DNA from: Tomocerus qinae | Lineage: Eukaryota > Arthropoda > Collembola > Entomobryomorpha > Tomoceridae | Assembly (NCBI GenBank): GCA_020055645.1 | Contig: JAECZT010000006.1 | Span: forward strand, 124,001-188,000 | Direction: 5' to 3' | DNA: 64,000 nucleotides | Shown here: piece after piece, positions 38,650-51,590 of the stretch | How positions within the stretch are numbered: position 1 is the stretch's first letter | Layout of the letters: each line of letters begins with the position of its first letter | Notes under the pieces: generated by a model | Told to the model about the DNA's origin: nothing | Database searches by the model: none | Seen by the model: only the letters and a program-made list of their open reading frames with translations | Program-made: the position numbers and the translations under genes

Positions 38650-41600
38650 ATATTACTAAGGTTTTTGGTCTCCTCGTACAAGCTCAAAAAAATGATTTTT
38701 TTCAAGTGTCTAGTCTTTATTAATGTTATATTACTAAGGTTTTTGGGCTCCTCGTACAAGCTCAAAAAATGATTTTTTTAAGTGTTTTTCTAAATAAACG
38801 TTATATTACTAAGGTTTTTGGTCTCCTCGTACAAGCTCAAAAAAATGATTTTTTTCAAGTGTCTAGTCTTCATTAATGTTATATTACTAAGGTTTTTGGT
38901 CTCCTCGTACAAGCTCAAAAAATGATTTTTTTCAAGTGTCTAGTCTTCATTAATGTTATATTACTAAGGTTTTTGGTCTCCTCGTACAAGCTCAAAAAAA
39001 TGATTTTTTCAAGTGGTTCTCTAAATAGACGTTATATTACTAAGGTTTTTGGTCTCCTCGTACAAGCTCAAAAAAATGATTTTTTTCAAGTGTCTAGTCT
39101 TCATTAATGTTATATTACTAATGTTTTTGGTCTCCTCGTACAAGCTCAAAAAATTGAATTTTTTTAATTGTTTTTTTAATTAAACGTTATATTACTAATG
39201 TTTTTGGTCTCCTCGTACAAGCTCAAAAAAATGATTTTTTTCAAGTGTGTGGTCTTTATTAATGTTATATTACTAAGGTTTTTGGTCTCCTCGTACAAGC
39301 TCAAAAAAATGATTTTTTTCAAGTGTCTAGTCTTTATTAATGTTATATTACTAAGGTTTTTGGTCTCCTCGTACAAGCTCAAAAAAATGATTTTTTTCAA
39401 GTGTTTCTCTAAATAAACGTTATATTACTAAGGTTTTTGGTCTCCTCGTACAAGCTCAAAAAAATGATTTTTTTCAAGTGTCTAGTCTTCATTAATGTTA
39501 TATTACTAAGGTTTTTGGTCTCCTCGTACAAGCTCAAAAAAATGATTTTTTTCAAGTGTCTAGCCTTCATTAATGTTATATTACTAATGTTTTTGGTCTC
39601 CTCGTACAAGCTCAAAAAAATGATTTTTTCCAAGTGGTTCTCTAAATAGACGTTATATTACTAAGGTTTTTGGTCTCCTCGTACAAGCTCAAAAAAATGA
39701 TTTTTTTCAAGTGTCTAGTCTTCATTAATGTTATATTACTAAGGTTTTTGGTCTCCTCGTACAAGCTCAAAAAAATGATTTTTTTCAAGTGTTTTTCTAA
39801 ATAAACGTTATATAACTAAGGTTTTTGGTCTCCTCGTACAAGCTCAAAAAAATGATTTTTTCAAGTGTCTAGTCTTCATTAATGTTATATTACTAAGGTT
39901 TTTGGTCTCCTCGTACAAGCTCAAAAAATGATTTTTTTCAAGTGTCTAGTCTTTATCAATGTTATATTACTAAGGTTTGTGGTCTCCTCGTACAAGCTCA
40001 AAAAAATGATTTTTTTCAAGTGTCTAGCCTTCATTAATGTTATATTACTAATGTTTTTGGTCTCCTCGTACAAGCTCAAAAAAATGATTTTTTTCAAGTG
40101 GTTCTCTAAATAGACGTTATATTACTAAGGTTTTTGGTCTCCTCGTACAAGCTCAAAAAAATGATTTTTTTCAAGTGTCTAGTCTTCATTAATGTTATAT
40201 TACTAAGGTTTTTGGTCTCCTCGTACAAGCTCAAAAAATGATTTTTTTCAAGTGTCTAGTCTTCATTAATGTTATATTACTAATGTTTTTGGTCTCCTCG
40301 TACAAGCTCAAAAAAATGATTTTTTCCAAGTGGTTCTCTAAATAGACGTTATATTACTAAGGTTTTTGGTCTCCTCGTACAAGCTCAAAAAAATGATTTT
40401 TTTAAAGTGTCTAGTCTTCATTAATGTTATATTACTAAGGTTTTTGGTCTCCTCGTACAAGCTCAAAAAAATGATTTTTTTCAAGTGGTTCTCTAAATAG
40501 ACGTTATATTACTAAGGTTTTTGGTCTCCTCGTACAAGCTCAAAAAAATGATTTTTTTCAAGTGTCTAGTCTTCATTAATGTTATATTACTAAGGTTTGT
40601 GGTCTCCTCGTACAAGCTCAAAAAAATGATTTTTTTCAAGTGTCTAGCCTTAATGAATGTTATATTACTAATGTTTTTGGTCTCCTCGTACAAGCTCAAA
40701 AAAATGATTTTTTTCAAGTGTGTGGTCTTTATTAATGTTATATTACTAAGGTTTTTGGTCTCCTCGTACAAGCTCAAAAAATGATTTTTTTCAAGTGTTT
40801 TTCTAAATAAACGTTATATAACTAAGGTTTTTGGTCTCCTCGTACAAGCTCAAAAAAATGATTTTTTTCAAGTGTCTAGTCTTCATTAATGTTATATTAC
40901 TAAGGTTTTTGGTCTCCTCGTACAAGCTCAAAAAATGATTTTTTTCAAGTGTCTAGTCTTCATTAATGTTATATTACTAAGGTTTTTGGTCTCCTCGTAC
41001 AAGCTCAAAAAAATGATTTTTTCCAAGTGGTTCTCTAAATAGACGTTATATTACTAAGGTTTTTGGTCTCCTCGTACAAGCTCAAAAAAATGATTTTTTT
41101 CAAGTGTCTAGTCTTCATTAATGTTATATTACTAATGTTTTTGGTCTCCTCGTACAAGCTCAAAAAATTGATTTTTTTCAATTGTTTTTTTAAATAAACG
41201 TTATATTACTAAGGTTTTTGGTCTCCTCGTACAAGCTCAAAAAAATGATTTTTTCAAGTGTCTAGTCTTCATTAATGTTATATTACTAAGGTTTTTGGTC
41301 TCCTCGTACAAGCTCAAAAAAATGATTTTTTTCAAGTGTCTAGTCTTCAATAATGTTATATTACTAAGGTTTTTGGTCTCCTCGTACAAGCTCAAAAAAT
41401 GATTTTTTTCAAGTGTTTCTCTAAATAAACGTTATATTACTAAGGTTTTTGGTCTCCTCGTACAAGCTCAAAAAAATGATTTTTTTCAAGTGTCTAGTCT
41501 TCATTAATGTTATATTACTAAGGTTTTTGGTCTCCTCGTACAAGCTCAAAAAAATGATTTTTTTCAAGTGTCTAGCCTTCATTAATGTTATATTACTAAT

Positions 41601-42500
41601 GTTTTTGGTCTCCTCGTACAAGCTCAAAAAAATGATTTTTTTCAAGTGGTTCTCTAAATAGACGTTATATTACTAAGGTTTTTGGTCTCCTCGTACAAGC
41701 TCAAAAAAATGATTTTTTTCAAGTGTCTAGTCTTCATTAATGTTATATTACTAAGGTTTTTGGTCTCCTCGTACAAGCTCAAAAAATGATTTTTTTCAAG
41801 TGTTTTTCTAAATAAACGTTATATAACTAAGGTTTTTGGTCTCCTCGTACAAGCTCAAAAAAATGATTTTTTTCAAGTGTCTAGTCTTCATTAATGTTAT
41901 ATTACTAAGGTTTTTGGTCTCCTCGTACAAGCTCAAAAAATGATTTTTTTCAAGTGTCTAGTCTTTATCAATGTTATATTACTAAGGTTTGTGGTCTCCT
42001 CGTACAAGCTCAAAAAAATGATTTTTTTCAAGTGTCTAGCCTTCATTAATGTTATATTACTAATGTTTTTGGTCTCCTCGTACAAGCTCAAAAAAATGAT
42101 TTTTTTCAAGTGTCTAGTCTTTATTAATGTTATATTACTAAGGTTTTTGGTCTCCTCGTACAAGCTCAAAAAATGATTTTTTTCAAGTGGTTCTCTAAAT
42201 AGACGTTATATTACTAAGGTTTTTGGTCTCCTCGTACAAGCTCAAAAAAATGATTTTTTTCAAGTGTCTAGTCTTCATTAATGTTATATTACTAATGTTT
42301 TTGGTCTCCTCGTACAAGCTCAAAAAAATGATTTTTTCCAAGTGGTTCTCTAAATAGACGTTATATTACTAAGGTTTTTGGTCTCCTCGTACAAGCTCAA
42401 AAAAATGATTTTTTTCAAGTGTCTAGTCTTTATTAATGTTATATTACTAAGGTTTTTGGTCTCCTCGTACAAGCTCAAAAAAATGATTTTTTCAAGTGGT
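38650..42500 (+). repeat. Large duplication, copy 1 (offset about 5.19 kb)
   Basis: About 50 monomers have nearly the same order of cassette types as 43.83-47.7 kb. Matching landmarks at offsets 5183-5190 are the GGGCTCC core (38745/43928), the V unit with its two A neighbours (39.2/44.4 kb), the C units at 39.41/44.59, 39.79/44.97, 40.80/45.98, 41.41/46.60 and 41.80/46.99 kb, the TAATGAAT unit at 40.65/45.84 kb and the TATCAAT unit at 41.97/47.16 kb. Individual cassettes differ in several places (for example a D unit near 41.18 kb opposite an A unit), so the copies have diverged or been partly converted. Edges are approximate. Confidence 0.65.
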
Positions 42501-43829
42501 TCTCTAAATAGACGTTATATTACTAAGGTTTTTGGTCTCCTCGTACAAGCTCAAAAAAATGATTTTTTCAAGTGGTTCTCTAAATAGACGTTATATTACT
42601 AAGGTTTTTGGTCTCCTCGTACAAGCTCAAAAAAATGATTTTTTTCAAGTGTCTAGTCTTCATTAATGTTATATTACTAATGTTTTTGGTCTCCTCGTAC
42701 AAGCTCAAAAAAATGATTTTTTTCAAGTGTCTAGTCTTTATTAATGTTATATTACTAAGGTTTTTGGTCTCCTCGTACAAGCTCAAAAAAATGATTTTTT
42801 TCAAGTGTCTAGTCTTCATTAATGTTATATTACTAAGGTTTTTGGTCTCCTCGTACAAGCTCAAAAAAATGATTTTTTCCAAGTGGTTCTCTAAATAGAC
42901 GTTATATTACTAAGGTTTTTGGTCTCCTCGTACAAGCTCAAAAAAATGATTTTTTTCAAGTGTCTAGTCTTCATTAATGTTATATTACTAATGTTTTTGG
43001 TCTCCTCGTACAAGCTCAAAAAAATGATTTTTTCCAAGTGGTTCTCTAAATAGACGTTATATTACTAAGGTTTTTGGTCTCCTCGTACAAGCTCAAAAAA
43101 ATGATTTTTTTCAAGTGTCTAGTCTTCATTAATGTTATATTACTAAGGTTTTTGGTCTCCTCGTACAAGCTCAAAAAAATGATTTTTTTCAAGTGTTTCT
43201 CTAAATAAACGTTATATTACTAAGGTTTTTGGTCTCCTCGTACAAGCTCAAAAAAATGATTTTTTTCAAGTGTCTAGTCTTCATTAATGTTATATTACTA
43301 AGGTTTTTGGTCTCCTCGTACAAGCTCAAAAAATGATTTTTTTCAAGTGTCTAGTCTTTATCAATGTTATATTACTAAGGTTTGTGGTCTCCTCGTACAA
43401 GCTCAAAAAAATGATTTTTTTCAAGTGTCTAGCCTTCATTAATGTTATATTACTAATGTTTTTGGTCTCCTCGTACAAGCTCAAAAAAATGATTTTTTTC
43501 AAGTGGTTCTCTAAATAGACGTTATATTACTAAGGTTTTTGGTCTCCTCGTACAAGCTCAAAAAAATGATTTTTTTCAAGTGTCTAGTCTTCATTAATGT
43601 TATATTACTAAGGTTTTGGTCTCCTCGTACAAGCTCAAAAAAATGATTTTTTTCAAGTGTCTAGTCTTCATTAATGTTATATTACTAAGGTTTTTGGTCT
43701 CCTCGTACAAGCTCAAAAAAATGATTTTTTCCAAGTGGTTCTCTAAATAGACGTTATATTACTAAGGTTTTTGGTCTCCTCGTACAAGCTCAAAAAAATG
43801 ATTTTTTTCAAGTGGTTCTCTAAATAGAC

Positions 43830-46800
43830 GTTATATTACTAAGGTTTTTGGTCTCCTCGTACAAGCTCAAAAAAATGATTTTTTTCAAGTGTGTGGTCTT
43901 TATTAATGTTATATTACTAAGGTTTTTGGGCTCCTCGTACAAGCTCAAAAAATGATTTTTTTCAAGTGTTTTTCTAAATAAACGTTATATAACTAAGGTT
44001 TTTGGTCTCCTCGTACAAGCTCAAAAAAATGATTTTTTTCAAGTGTCTAGTCTTCATTAATGTTATATTACTAAGGTTTTTGGTCTCCTCGTACAAGCTC
44101 AAAAAAATGATTTTTTTCAAGTGTCTAGCCTTCATTAATGTTATATTACTAATGTTTTTGGTCTCCTCGTACAAGCTCAAAAAAATGATTTTTTCCAAGT
44201 GGTTCTCTAAATAGACGTTATATTACTAAGGTTTTTGGTCTCCTCGTACAAGCTCAAAAAAATGATTTTTTTCAAGTGTCTAGTCTTCATTAATGTTATA
44301 TTACTAAGGTTTTTGGTCTCCTCGTACAAGCTCAAAAAAATGATTTTTTTCAAGTGTTTTTTTAAATAAACGTTATATTACTAATATTTTTGGTCTCCTC
44401 GTACAAGCTCAAAAAAATGATTTTTTTCAAGTGTGTGGTCTTTATTAATGTTATATTACTAAGGTTTTTGGTCTCCTCGTACAAGCTCAAAAAAATGATT
44501 TTTTTCAAGTGTCTAGTCTTTATTAATGTTATATTACTAAGGTTTTTGGTCTCCTCGTACAAGCTCAAAAAAATGATTTTTTTCAAGTGTTTCTCTAAAT
44601 AAACGTTATATTACTAAGGTTTTTGGTCTCCTCGTACAAGCTCAAAAAAATGATTTTTTTCAAGTGTCTAGTCTTCATTAATGTTATATTACTAAGGTTT
44701 TTGGTCTCCTCGTACAAGCTCAAAAAAATGATTTTTTTCAAGTGTCTAGCCTTCATTAATGTTATATTACTAATGTTTTTGGTCTCCTCGTACAAGCTCA
44801 AAAAAATGATTTTTTTCAAGTGGTTCTCTAAATAGACGTTATATTACTAAGGTTTTTGGTCTCCTCGTACAAGCTCAAAAAAATGATTTTTTTCAAGTGT
44901 CTAGTCTTCATTAATGTTATATTACTAAGGTTTTTGGTCTCCTCGTACAAGATCAAAAAATGATTTTTTTCAAGTGTTTCTCTAAATAAACGTTATATTA
45001 CTAAGGTTTTTGGTCTCCTCGTACAAGCTCAAAAAAATGATTTTTTTCAAGTGTCTAGTCTTCATTAATGTTATATTACTAAGGTTTTTGGTCTCCTCGT
45101 ACAAGCTCAAAAAATGATTTTTTTCAAGTGTCTAGTCTTTATCAATGTTATATTACTAAGGTTTTTGGTCTCCTCGTACAAGCTCAAAAAAATGATTTTT
45201 TTCAAGTGTCTAGCCTTCATTAATGTTATATTACTAAGGTTTTTGGTCTCCTCGTACAAGCTCAAAAAAATGATTTTTTTCAAGTGGTTCTCTAAATAGA
45301 CGTTATATTACTAAGGTTTTTGGTCTCCTCGTACAAGCTCAAAAAAATGATTTTTTTCAAGTGGTTCTCTAAATAGACGTTATATTACTAAGGTTTTTGG
45401 TCTCCTCGTACAAGCTCAAAAAAATGATTTTTTTCAAGTGTCTAGTCTTCATTAATGTTATATTACTAAGGTTTTTGGTCTCCTCGTACAAGCTCAAAAA
45501 AATGATTTTTTTCAAGTGGTTCTCTAAATAGACGTTATATTACTAAGGTTTTTGGTCTCCTCGTACAAGCTCAAAAAAATGATTTTTTTCAAGTGTCTAG
45601 TCTTCATTAATGTTATATTACTAAGGTTTTTGGTCTCCTCGTACAAGCTCAAAAAAATGATTTTTTCCAAGTGGTTCTCTAAATAGACGTTATATTACTA
45701 AGGTTTTTGGTCTCCTCGTACAAGCTCAAAAAAATGATTTTTTTCAAGTGTCTAGTCTTCATTAATGTTATATTACTAATGTTTTTGGTCTCCTCGTAGA
45801 AGCTCAAAAAATTGAATTTTTTCAAGTGTCTAGCCTTAATGAATGTTATATTACTAATGTTTTTGGTCTCCTCGTACAAGCTCAAAAAAATGATTTTTTT
45901 CAAGTGTGTGGTCTTTATTAATGTTATATTACTAAGGTTTTTGGTCTCCTCGTACAAGCTCAAAAAAATGATTTTTTTCAAGTGTTTTTCTAAATAAACG
46001 TTATATAACTAAGGTTTTTGGTCTCCTCGTACAAGCTCAAAAAAATGATTTTTTTCAAGTGTCTAGTCTTCATTAATGTTATATTACTAAGGTTTTTGGT
46101 CTCCTCGTACAAGCTCAAAAAAATGATTTTTTTCAAGTGTCTAGCCTTCATTAATGTTATATTACTAATGTTTTTGGTCTCCTCGTACAAGCTCAAAAAA
46201 ATGATTTTTTTCAAGTGGTTCTCTAAATAGACGTTATATTACTAAGGTTTTTGGTCTCCTCGTACAAGCTCAAAAAAATGATTTTTTTCAAGTGTCTAGT
46301 CTTCATTAATGTTATATTACTAAGGTTTTTGGTCTCCTCGTACAAGCTCAAAAAAATGATTTTTTCAAGTGTCTAGTCTTCATTAGATGTTATATTACTA
46401 AGGTTTTTGGTCTCCTCGTACAAGCTCAAAAAAATGATTTTTTTCAAGTGTCTAGTCTTTATTAATGTTATATTACTAAGGTTTTTGGTCTCCTCGTACA
46501 AGCTCAAAAAAATGATTTTTTTCAAGTGTCTAGTCTTTATTAATGTTATATTACTAAGGTTTTTGGTCTCCTCGTACAAGCTCAAAAAATGATTTTTTTC
46601 AAGTGTTTCTCTAAATAAACGTTATATTACTAAGGTTTTTGGTCTCCTCGTACAAGCTCAAAAAAATGATTTTTTTCAAGTGTCTAGTCTTCATTAATGT
46701 TATATTACTAAGGTTTTTGGTCTCCTCGTACAAGCTCAAAAAAATGATTTTTTTCAAGTGTCTAGCCTTCATTAATGTTATATTACTAATGTTTTTGGTC

Positions 46801-47700
46801 TCCTCGTACAAGCTCAAAAAAATGATTTTTTCCAAGTGGTTCTCTAAATAGACGTTATATTACTAAGGTTTTTGGTCTCCTCGTACAAGCTCAAAAAAAT
46901 GATTTTTTTCAAGTGTCTAGTCTTCATTAATGTTATATTACTAAGGTTTTTGGTCTCCTCGTACAAGATCAAAAAATGATTTTTTTCAAGTGTTTCTCTA
47001 AATAAACGTTATATTACTAAGGTTTTTGGTCTCCTCGTACAAGCTCAAAAAAATGATTTTTTTCAAGTGTCTAGTCTTCATTAATGTTATATTACTAAGG
47101 TTTTTGGTCTCCTCGTACAAGCTCAAAAAAATGATTTTTTTCAAGTGTCTAGTCTTTATCAATGTTATATTACTAAGGTTTTTGGTCTCCTCGTACAAGC
47201 TCAAAAAAATGATTTTTTTCAAGTGTCTAGCCTTCATTAATGTTATATTACTAATGTTTTTGGTCTCCTCGTACAAGCTCAAAAAAATGATTTTTTTCAA
47301 GTGGTTCTCTAAATAGACGTTATATTACTAAGGTTTTTGGTCTCCTCGTACAAGCTCAAAAAAATGATTTTTTTCAAGTGGTTCTCTACAGCTACGTTAT
47401 ATTACTAAGGTTTTTGGTCTCCTCGTACAAGCTCAAAAAAATGATTTTTTTCAAGTGTCTAGTCTTCATTAATGTTATATTACTAATGTTTTTGGTCTCC
47501 TCGTACAAGCTCAAAAAAATGATTTTTTCCAAGTGGTTCTCTAAATAGACGTTATATTACTAAGGTTTTTGGTCTCCTCGTACAAGCTCAAAAAAATGAT
47601 TTTTTTAAAGTGTCTAGTCTTCATTAATGTTATATTACTAAGGTTTTTGGGCTCCTCGTACATGCTCAAAAAAATTATTTTTTCCAAGTGGTTCTCTAAA
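43830..47700 (+). repeat. Large duplication, copy 2 (offset about 5.19 kb)
   Basis: This is the counterpart of 38.65-42.5 kb, 67 monomers downstream. Private features of this copy include the AATATTTTTGG start after the T-rich cassette near 44.37 kb, the CTCGTAGAAG/TTGAATTTT unit near 45.8 kb and the one-base insertion ATTAGATG near 46.38 kb. The correspondence fades after about 47.7 kb. Confidence 0.65.
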
Positions 47701-48314
47701 TAGACGTTATATTACTAAGGTTTTTGGTCTCCTCGTACAAGCTCAAAAAAATGATTTTTTTCAAGTGTCTAGTCTTCATTAATGTTATATTACTAATGTT
47801 TTTGGTCTCCTCGTAGAAGCTCAAAAAATTGAATTTTTTCAAGTGTCTAGCCTTAATGAATGTTATATTACTAATGTTTTTGGTCTCCTCGTACAAGCTC
47901 AAAAAAATGATTTTTTTCAAGTGTGTGGTCTTTATTAATGTTATATTACTAAGGTTTTTGGGCTCCTCGTACAAGCTCAAGAAATGATTTTTTTCAAGTG
48001 TTTTTCTAAATAAACGTTATATAACTAAGGTTTTTGGTCTCCTCGTACAAGCTCAAAAAAATGATTTTTTTCAAGTGTCTAGTCTTCATTAATGTTATAT
48101 TACTAAGGTTTTTGGTCTCCTCGTACAAGCTCAAAAAATGATTTTTTTCAAGTGTCTAGTCTTTATCAATGTTATATTACTGAGGTTTAAGGTCTCCTCG
48201 TACAAGCTAAAAAATTATTTTTTTCAAGTGTCTAGCCTTCATTAATGTTATATTACTAATGTTTTTGGTCTCCTCGTAGAAGCTCAAAAAATTGAATTTT
48301 TTCAATTGTTTTTT

Positions 48315-48711
48315 TTAAATAAACGTTATATTACTAAGGTATTTAGTCTCCTCGTACAAGCTCAAAAAAATGATTTTTTTCAAGTGTCTAGTCTTCATTA
48401 ATGTTATATAACTAAGGTTTGTGGTCTCCTCGTACAAGCTCAAAAAAATGATTTTTTTCAAGTGTCTAACCTTAATGAATGTTATATTACTAATGTTTTT
48501 GGTCTCCTCGTACAAGCTCAAAAAAATGATTTTTTTCAAGTGTGTGGTCTTTATTAATGTTATATTACTAAGGTTTGTGGTCTCCTCGTACAAGCCCAAA
48601 AAAATGATTTTTTTCAAGTGTCTAGCCTTCATTAATGTTATATTACTAATGTTATTGGTCTCCTCGTACAAGCTCAAAAAAATGATTTTTTCCAAGTGGT
48701 TCTCTAAATAG
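48315..48711 (+). repeat. Third copy of the TTTGTGG-TAATGAAT-V-G-B module
   Basis: Five monomers identical in order and nearly in sequence to 59760-60156 and 63088-63484, including the rare AAGCCCAAAA core and ATGTTATTGG. Looser versions (without AAGCCC) occur at about 11.65-11.91, 13.69-14.00 and 36.99-37.26 kb. The module is thus dispersed along the array over more than 50 kb. Confidence 0.82.
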
Positions 48712-50869
48712 ACGTTATATTACTAAGGTTTTTGGTCTCCTCGTACAAGCTCAAAAAAATGATTTTTTTAAAGTGTCTAGTCTTCATTAATGTTATATTA
48801 CTAAGGTTTTTGGTCTCCTCGTACAAGCTCAAAAAAATGATTTTTTTCAATTGTTTTTTTAAATAAACGTTATATTACTAATGTTTTTGGTCTCCTCGTA
48901 CAAGCTCAAAAAAATGATTTTTTTCAAGTGTGTGGTCTTTATTAATGTTATATTACTAAGGTTTTTGGGCTCCTCGTACAAGCTCAAAAAATGATTTTTT
49001 TCAAGTGTCTAGTCTTTATTAATGTTATATTACTAAGGTTTTTGGGCTCCTCGTACAAGCTCAAAAAATGATTTTTTTCAAGTGTTTCTCTAAATAAACG
49101 TTATATTACTAAGGTTTTTGGTCTCCTCGTACAAGCTCAAAAAAATGATTTTTTTCAAGTGTCTAGTCTTCATTAATGTTATATTACTAAGGTTTTTGGT
49201 CTCCTCGTACAAGCTCAAAAAAATGATTTTTTTCAAGTGTCTAGTCTTCATTAATGTTATATTACTAAGGTTTTTGGTCTCCTCGTACAAGCTCAAAAAA
49301 ATGATTTTTTTCAAGTGTCTAGTCTTCATTAATGTTATATTACTAAGGTTTTTGGTCTCCTCGTACAAGCTCAAAAAATGATTTTTTTCAAGTGTCTAGT
49401 CTTTATTAATGTTATATTACTAAGGTTTTTGGTCTCCTCGTACAAGCTCAAAAAAATGATTTTTTTCAAGTGTCTAGTCTTCATTAATGTTATATTACTA
49501 ATGTTTTTGGTCTCCTCGTACAAGCTCAAAAAAATGATTTTTTCCAAGTGGTTCTCTAAATAGACGTTATATTACTAAGGTTTTTGGTCTCCTCGTACAA
49601 GCTCAAAAAAATGATTTTTTCCAAGTGGTTCTATAAATAGACGTTATATTACTAAGGTTTTTGGTCTCCTCGTACAAGCTCAAAAAAATGATTTTTTTCA
49701 AGTGGTTCTCTAAATAGACGTTATATTACTAAGGTTTTTGGTCTCCTCGTACAAGCTCAAAAAAATGATTTTTTTCAAGTGGTTGTCTAAATAGACGTTA
49801 TATTACTAAGGTTTTTGGTCTCCTCGTACAAGCTCAAAAAAATGATTTTTTCAAGTGGTTCTCTAAATAGACGTTATATTACTAAGGTTTTTGGTCTCCT
49901 CGTACAAGCTCAAAAAAATGATTTTTTTAAAGTGTCTAGTCTTCATTAATGTTATATTACTAAGGTTTTTGGTCTCCTCGTACAAGCTCAAAAAAATGAT
50001 TTTTTCCAAGTGGTTCTCTAAATAGACGTTATATTACTAAGGTTTTTGGTCTCCTCGTACAAGCTCAAAAAAATGATTTTTTTCAAGTGTCTAGCCTTCA
50101 TTAATGTTATATTACTAATGTTTTTGGTCTCCTCGTACAAGCTCAAAAAAATGATTTTTTCCAAGTGGTTCTCTAAATAGACGTTATATTACTAAGGTTT
50201 TTGGTCTCCTCGTACAAGCTCAAAAAAATGATTTTTTTCAAGTGGTTCTCTAAATAGACGTTATATTACTAAGGTTTTTGGTCTCCTCGTACAAGCTCAA
50301 AAAAATGATTTTTTTCAAGTGTCTAGTCTTCATTAATGTTATATTACTAATGTTTTTGGTCTCCTCGTACAAGCTCAAAAAAATGATTTTTTCCAAGTGG
50401 TTCTCTAAATAAACGTTATATTACTAAGGTTTTTGGTCTCCTCGTACAAGCTCAAAAAAATGATTTTTTTCAAGTGTCTAGTCTTCATTAATGTTATATT
50501 ACTAAGGTTTTTGGTCTCCTCGTACAAGCTCAAAAAATGATTTTTTTCAAGTGTCTAGTCTTCATTAACGTTATATTACTAAGGTTTTTGGTCTCCTCGT
50601 ACAAGCTCAAAAAAATGATTTTTTTCAAGTGGTTCTCTAAATAGACGTTATATTACTAAGGTTTTTGGTCTCCTCGTACAAGCTCAAAAAAATGATTTTT
50701 TCAAGTGTCTAGTCTTCATTAATGTTATATTACTAAGGTTTTTGGTCTCCTCGTACAAGCTCAAAAAAATGATTTTTTTCAAGTGTCTAGTCTTCATTAA
50801 TGTTATATTACTAAGGTTTTTGGTCTCCTCGTACAAGCTCAAAAAAATGATTTTTTCCAAGTGGTTCTC

Positions 50870-51590
50870 TAAATAGACGTTATATTACTAAGGTTTTTGG
50901 TCTCCTCGTACAAGCTCAAAAAAATGATTTTTTTCAAGTGTCTAGCCTTCATTAATGTTATATTACTAATGTTTTTGGTCTCCTCGTACAAGCTCAAAAA
51001 AATGATTTTTTCCAAGTGGTTCTCTAAATAGACGTTATATTACTAAGGTTTTTGGTCTCCTCGTACAAGCTCAAAAAAATGATTTTTTTCAAGTGTCTAG
51101 CCTTCATTAATGTTATATTACTAATGTTTTTGGTCTCCTCGTACAAGCTCAAAAAAATGATTTTTTTCAAGTGGTTCTCTAAATAGACGTTATATTACTA
51201 AGGTTTTTGGTCTCCTCGTACAAGCTCAAAAAAATGATTTTTTTCAAGTGGTTCTCTACATAGACGTTATATTACTAAGGTTTTTGGTCTCCTCGTACAA
51301 GCTCAAAAAAATGATTTTTTTCAAGTGTCTAGTCTTCATTAATGTTATATTACTAATGTTTTTGGTCTCCTCGTACAAGCTCAAAAAAATGATTTTTTCC
51401 AAGTGGTTCTCTAAATAGACGTTATATTACTAAGGTTTTTGGTCTCCTCGTACAAGCTCAAAAAATGATTTTTTCCAAGTGGTTCTCTAAATAGACGTTA
51501 TATTACTAAGGTTTTTGGTCTCCTCGTACAAGCTCAAAAAAATGATTTTTTTCAAGTGTCTAGCCTTCATTAATGTTATATTACTAATGT
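50870..51590 (+). repeat. Higher-order module, first nonamer copy
   Basis: The unit order is B(CC), G, B(CC), G, B, B with CTCTACATAGAC, A followed by AATG, B(CC), B(CC), G. '(CC)' means the T tract ends TTTTTTCC. The same order closes the next repeats at about 52.25-52.97 and 55.25-55.98 kb, and a shorter version closes the one at 54.07-54.59 kb. It is the front edge of the 1.4-kb higher-order repeat. Confidence 0.75.
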
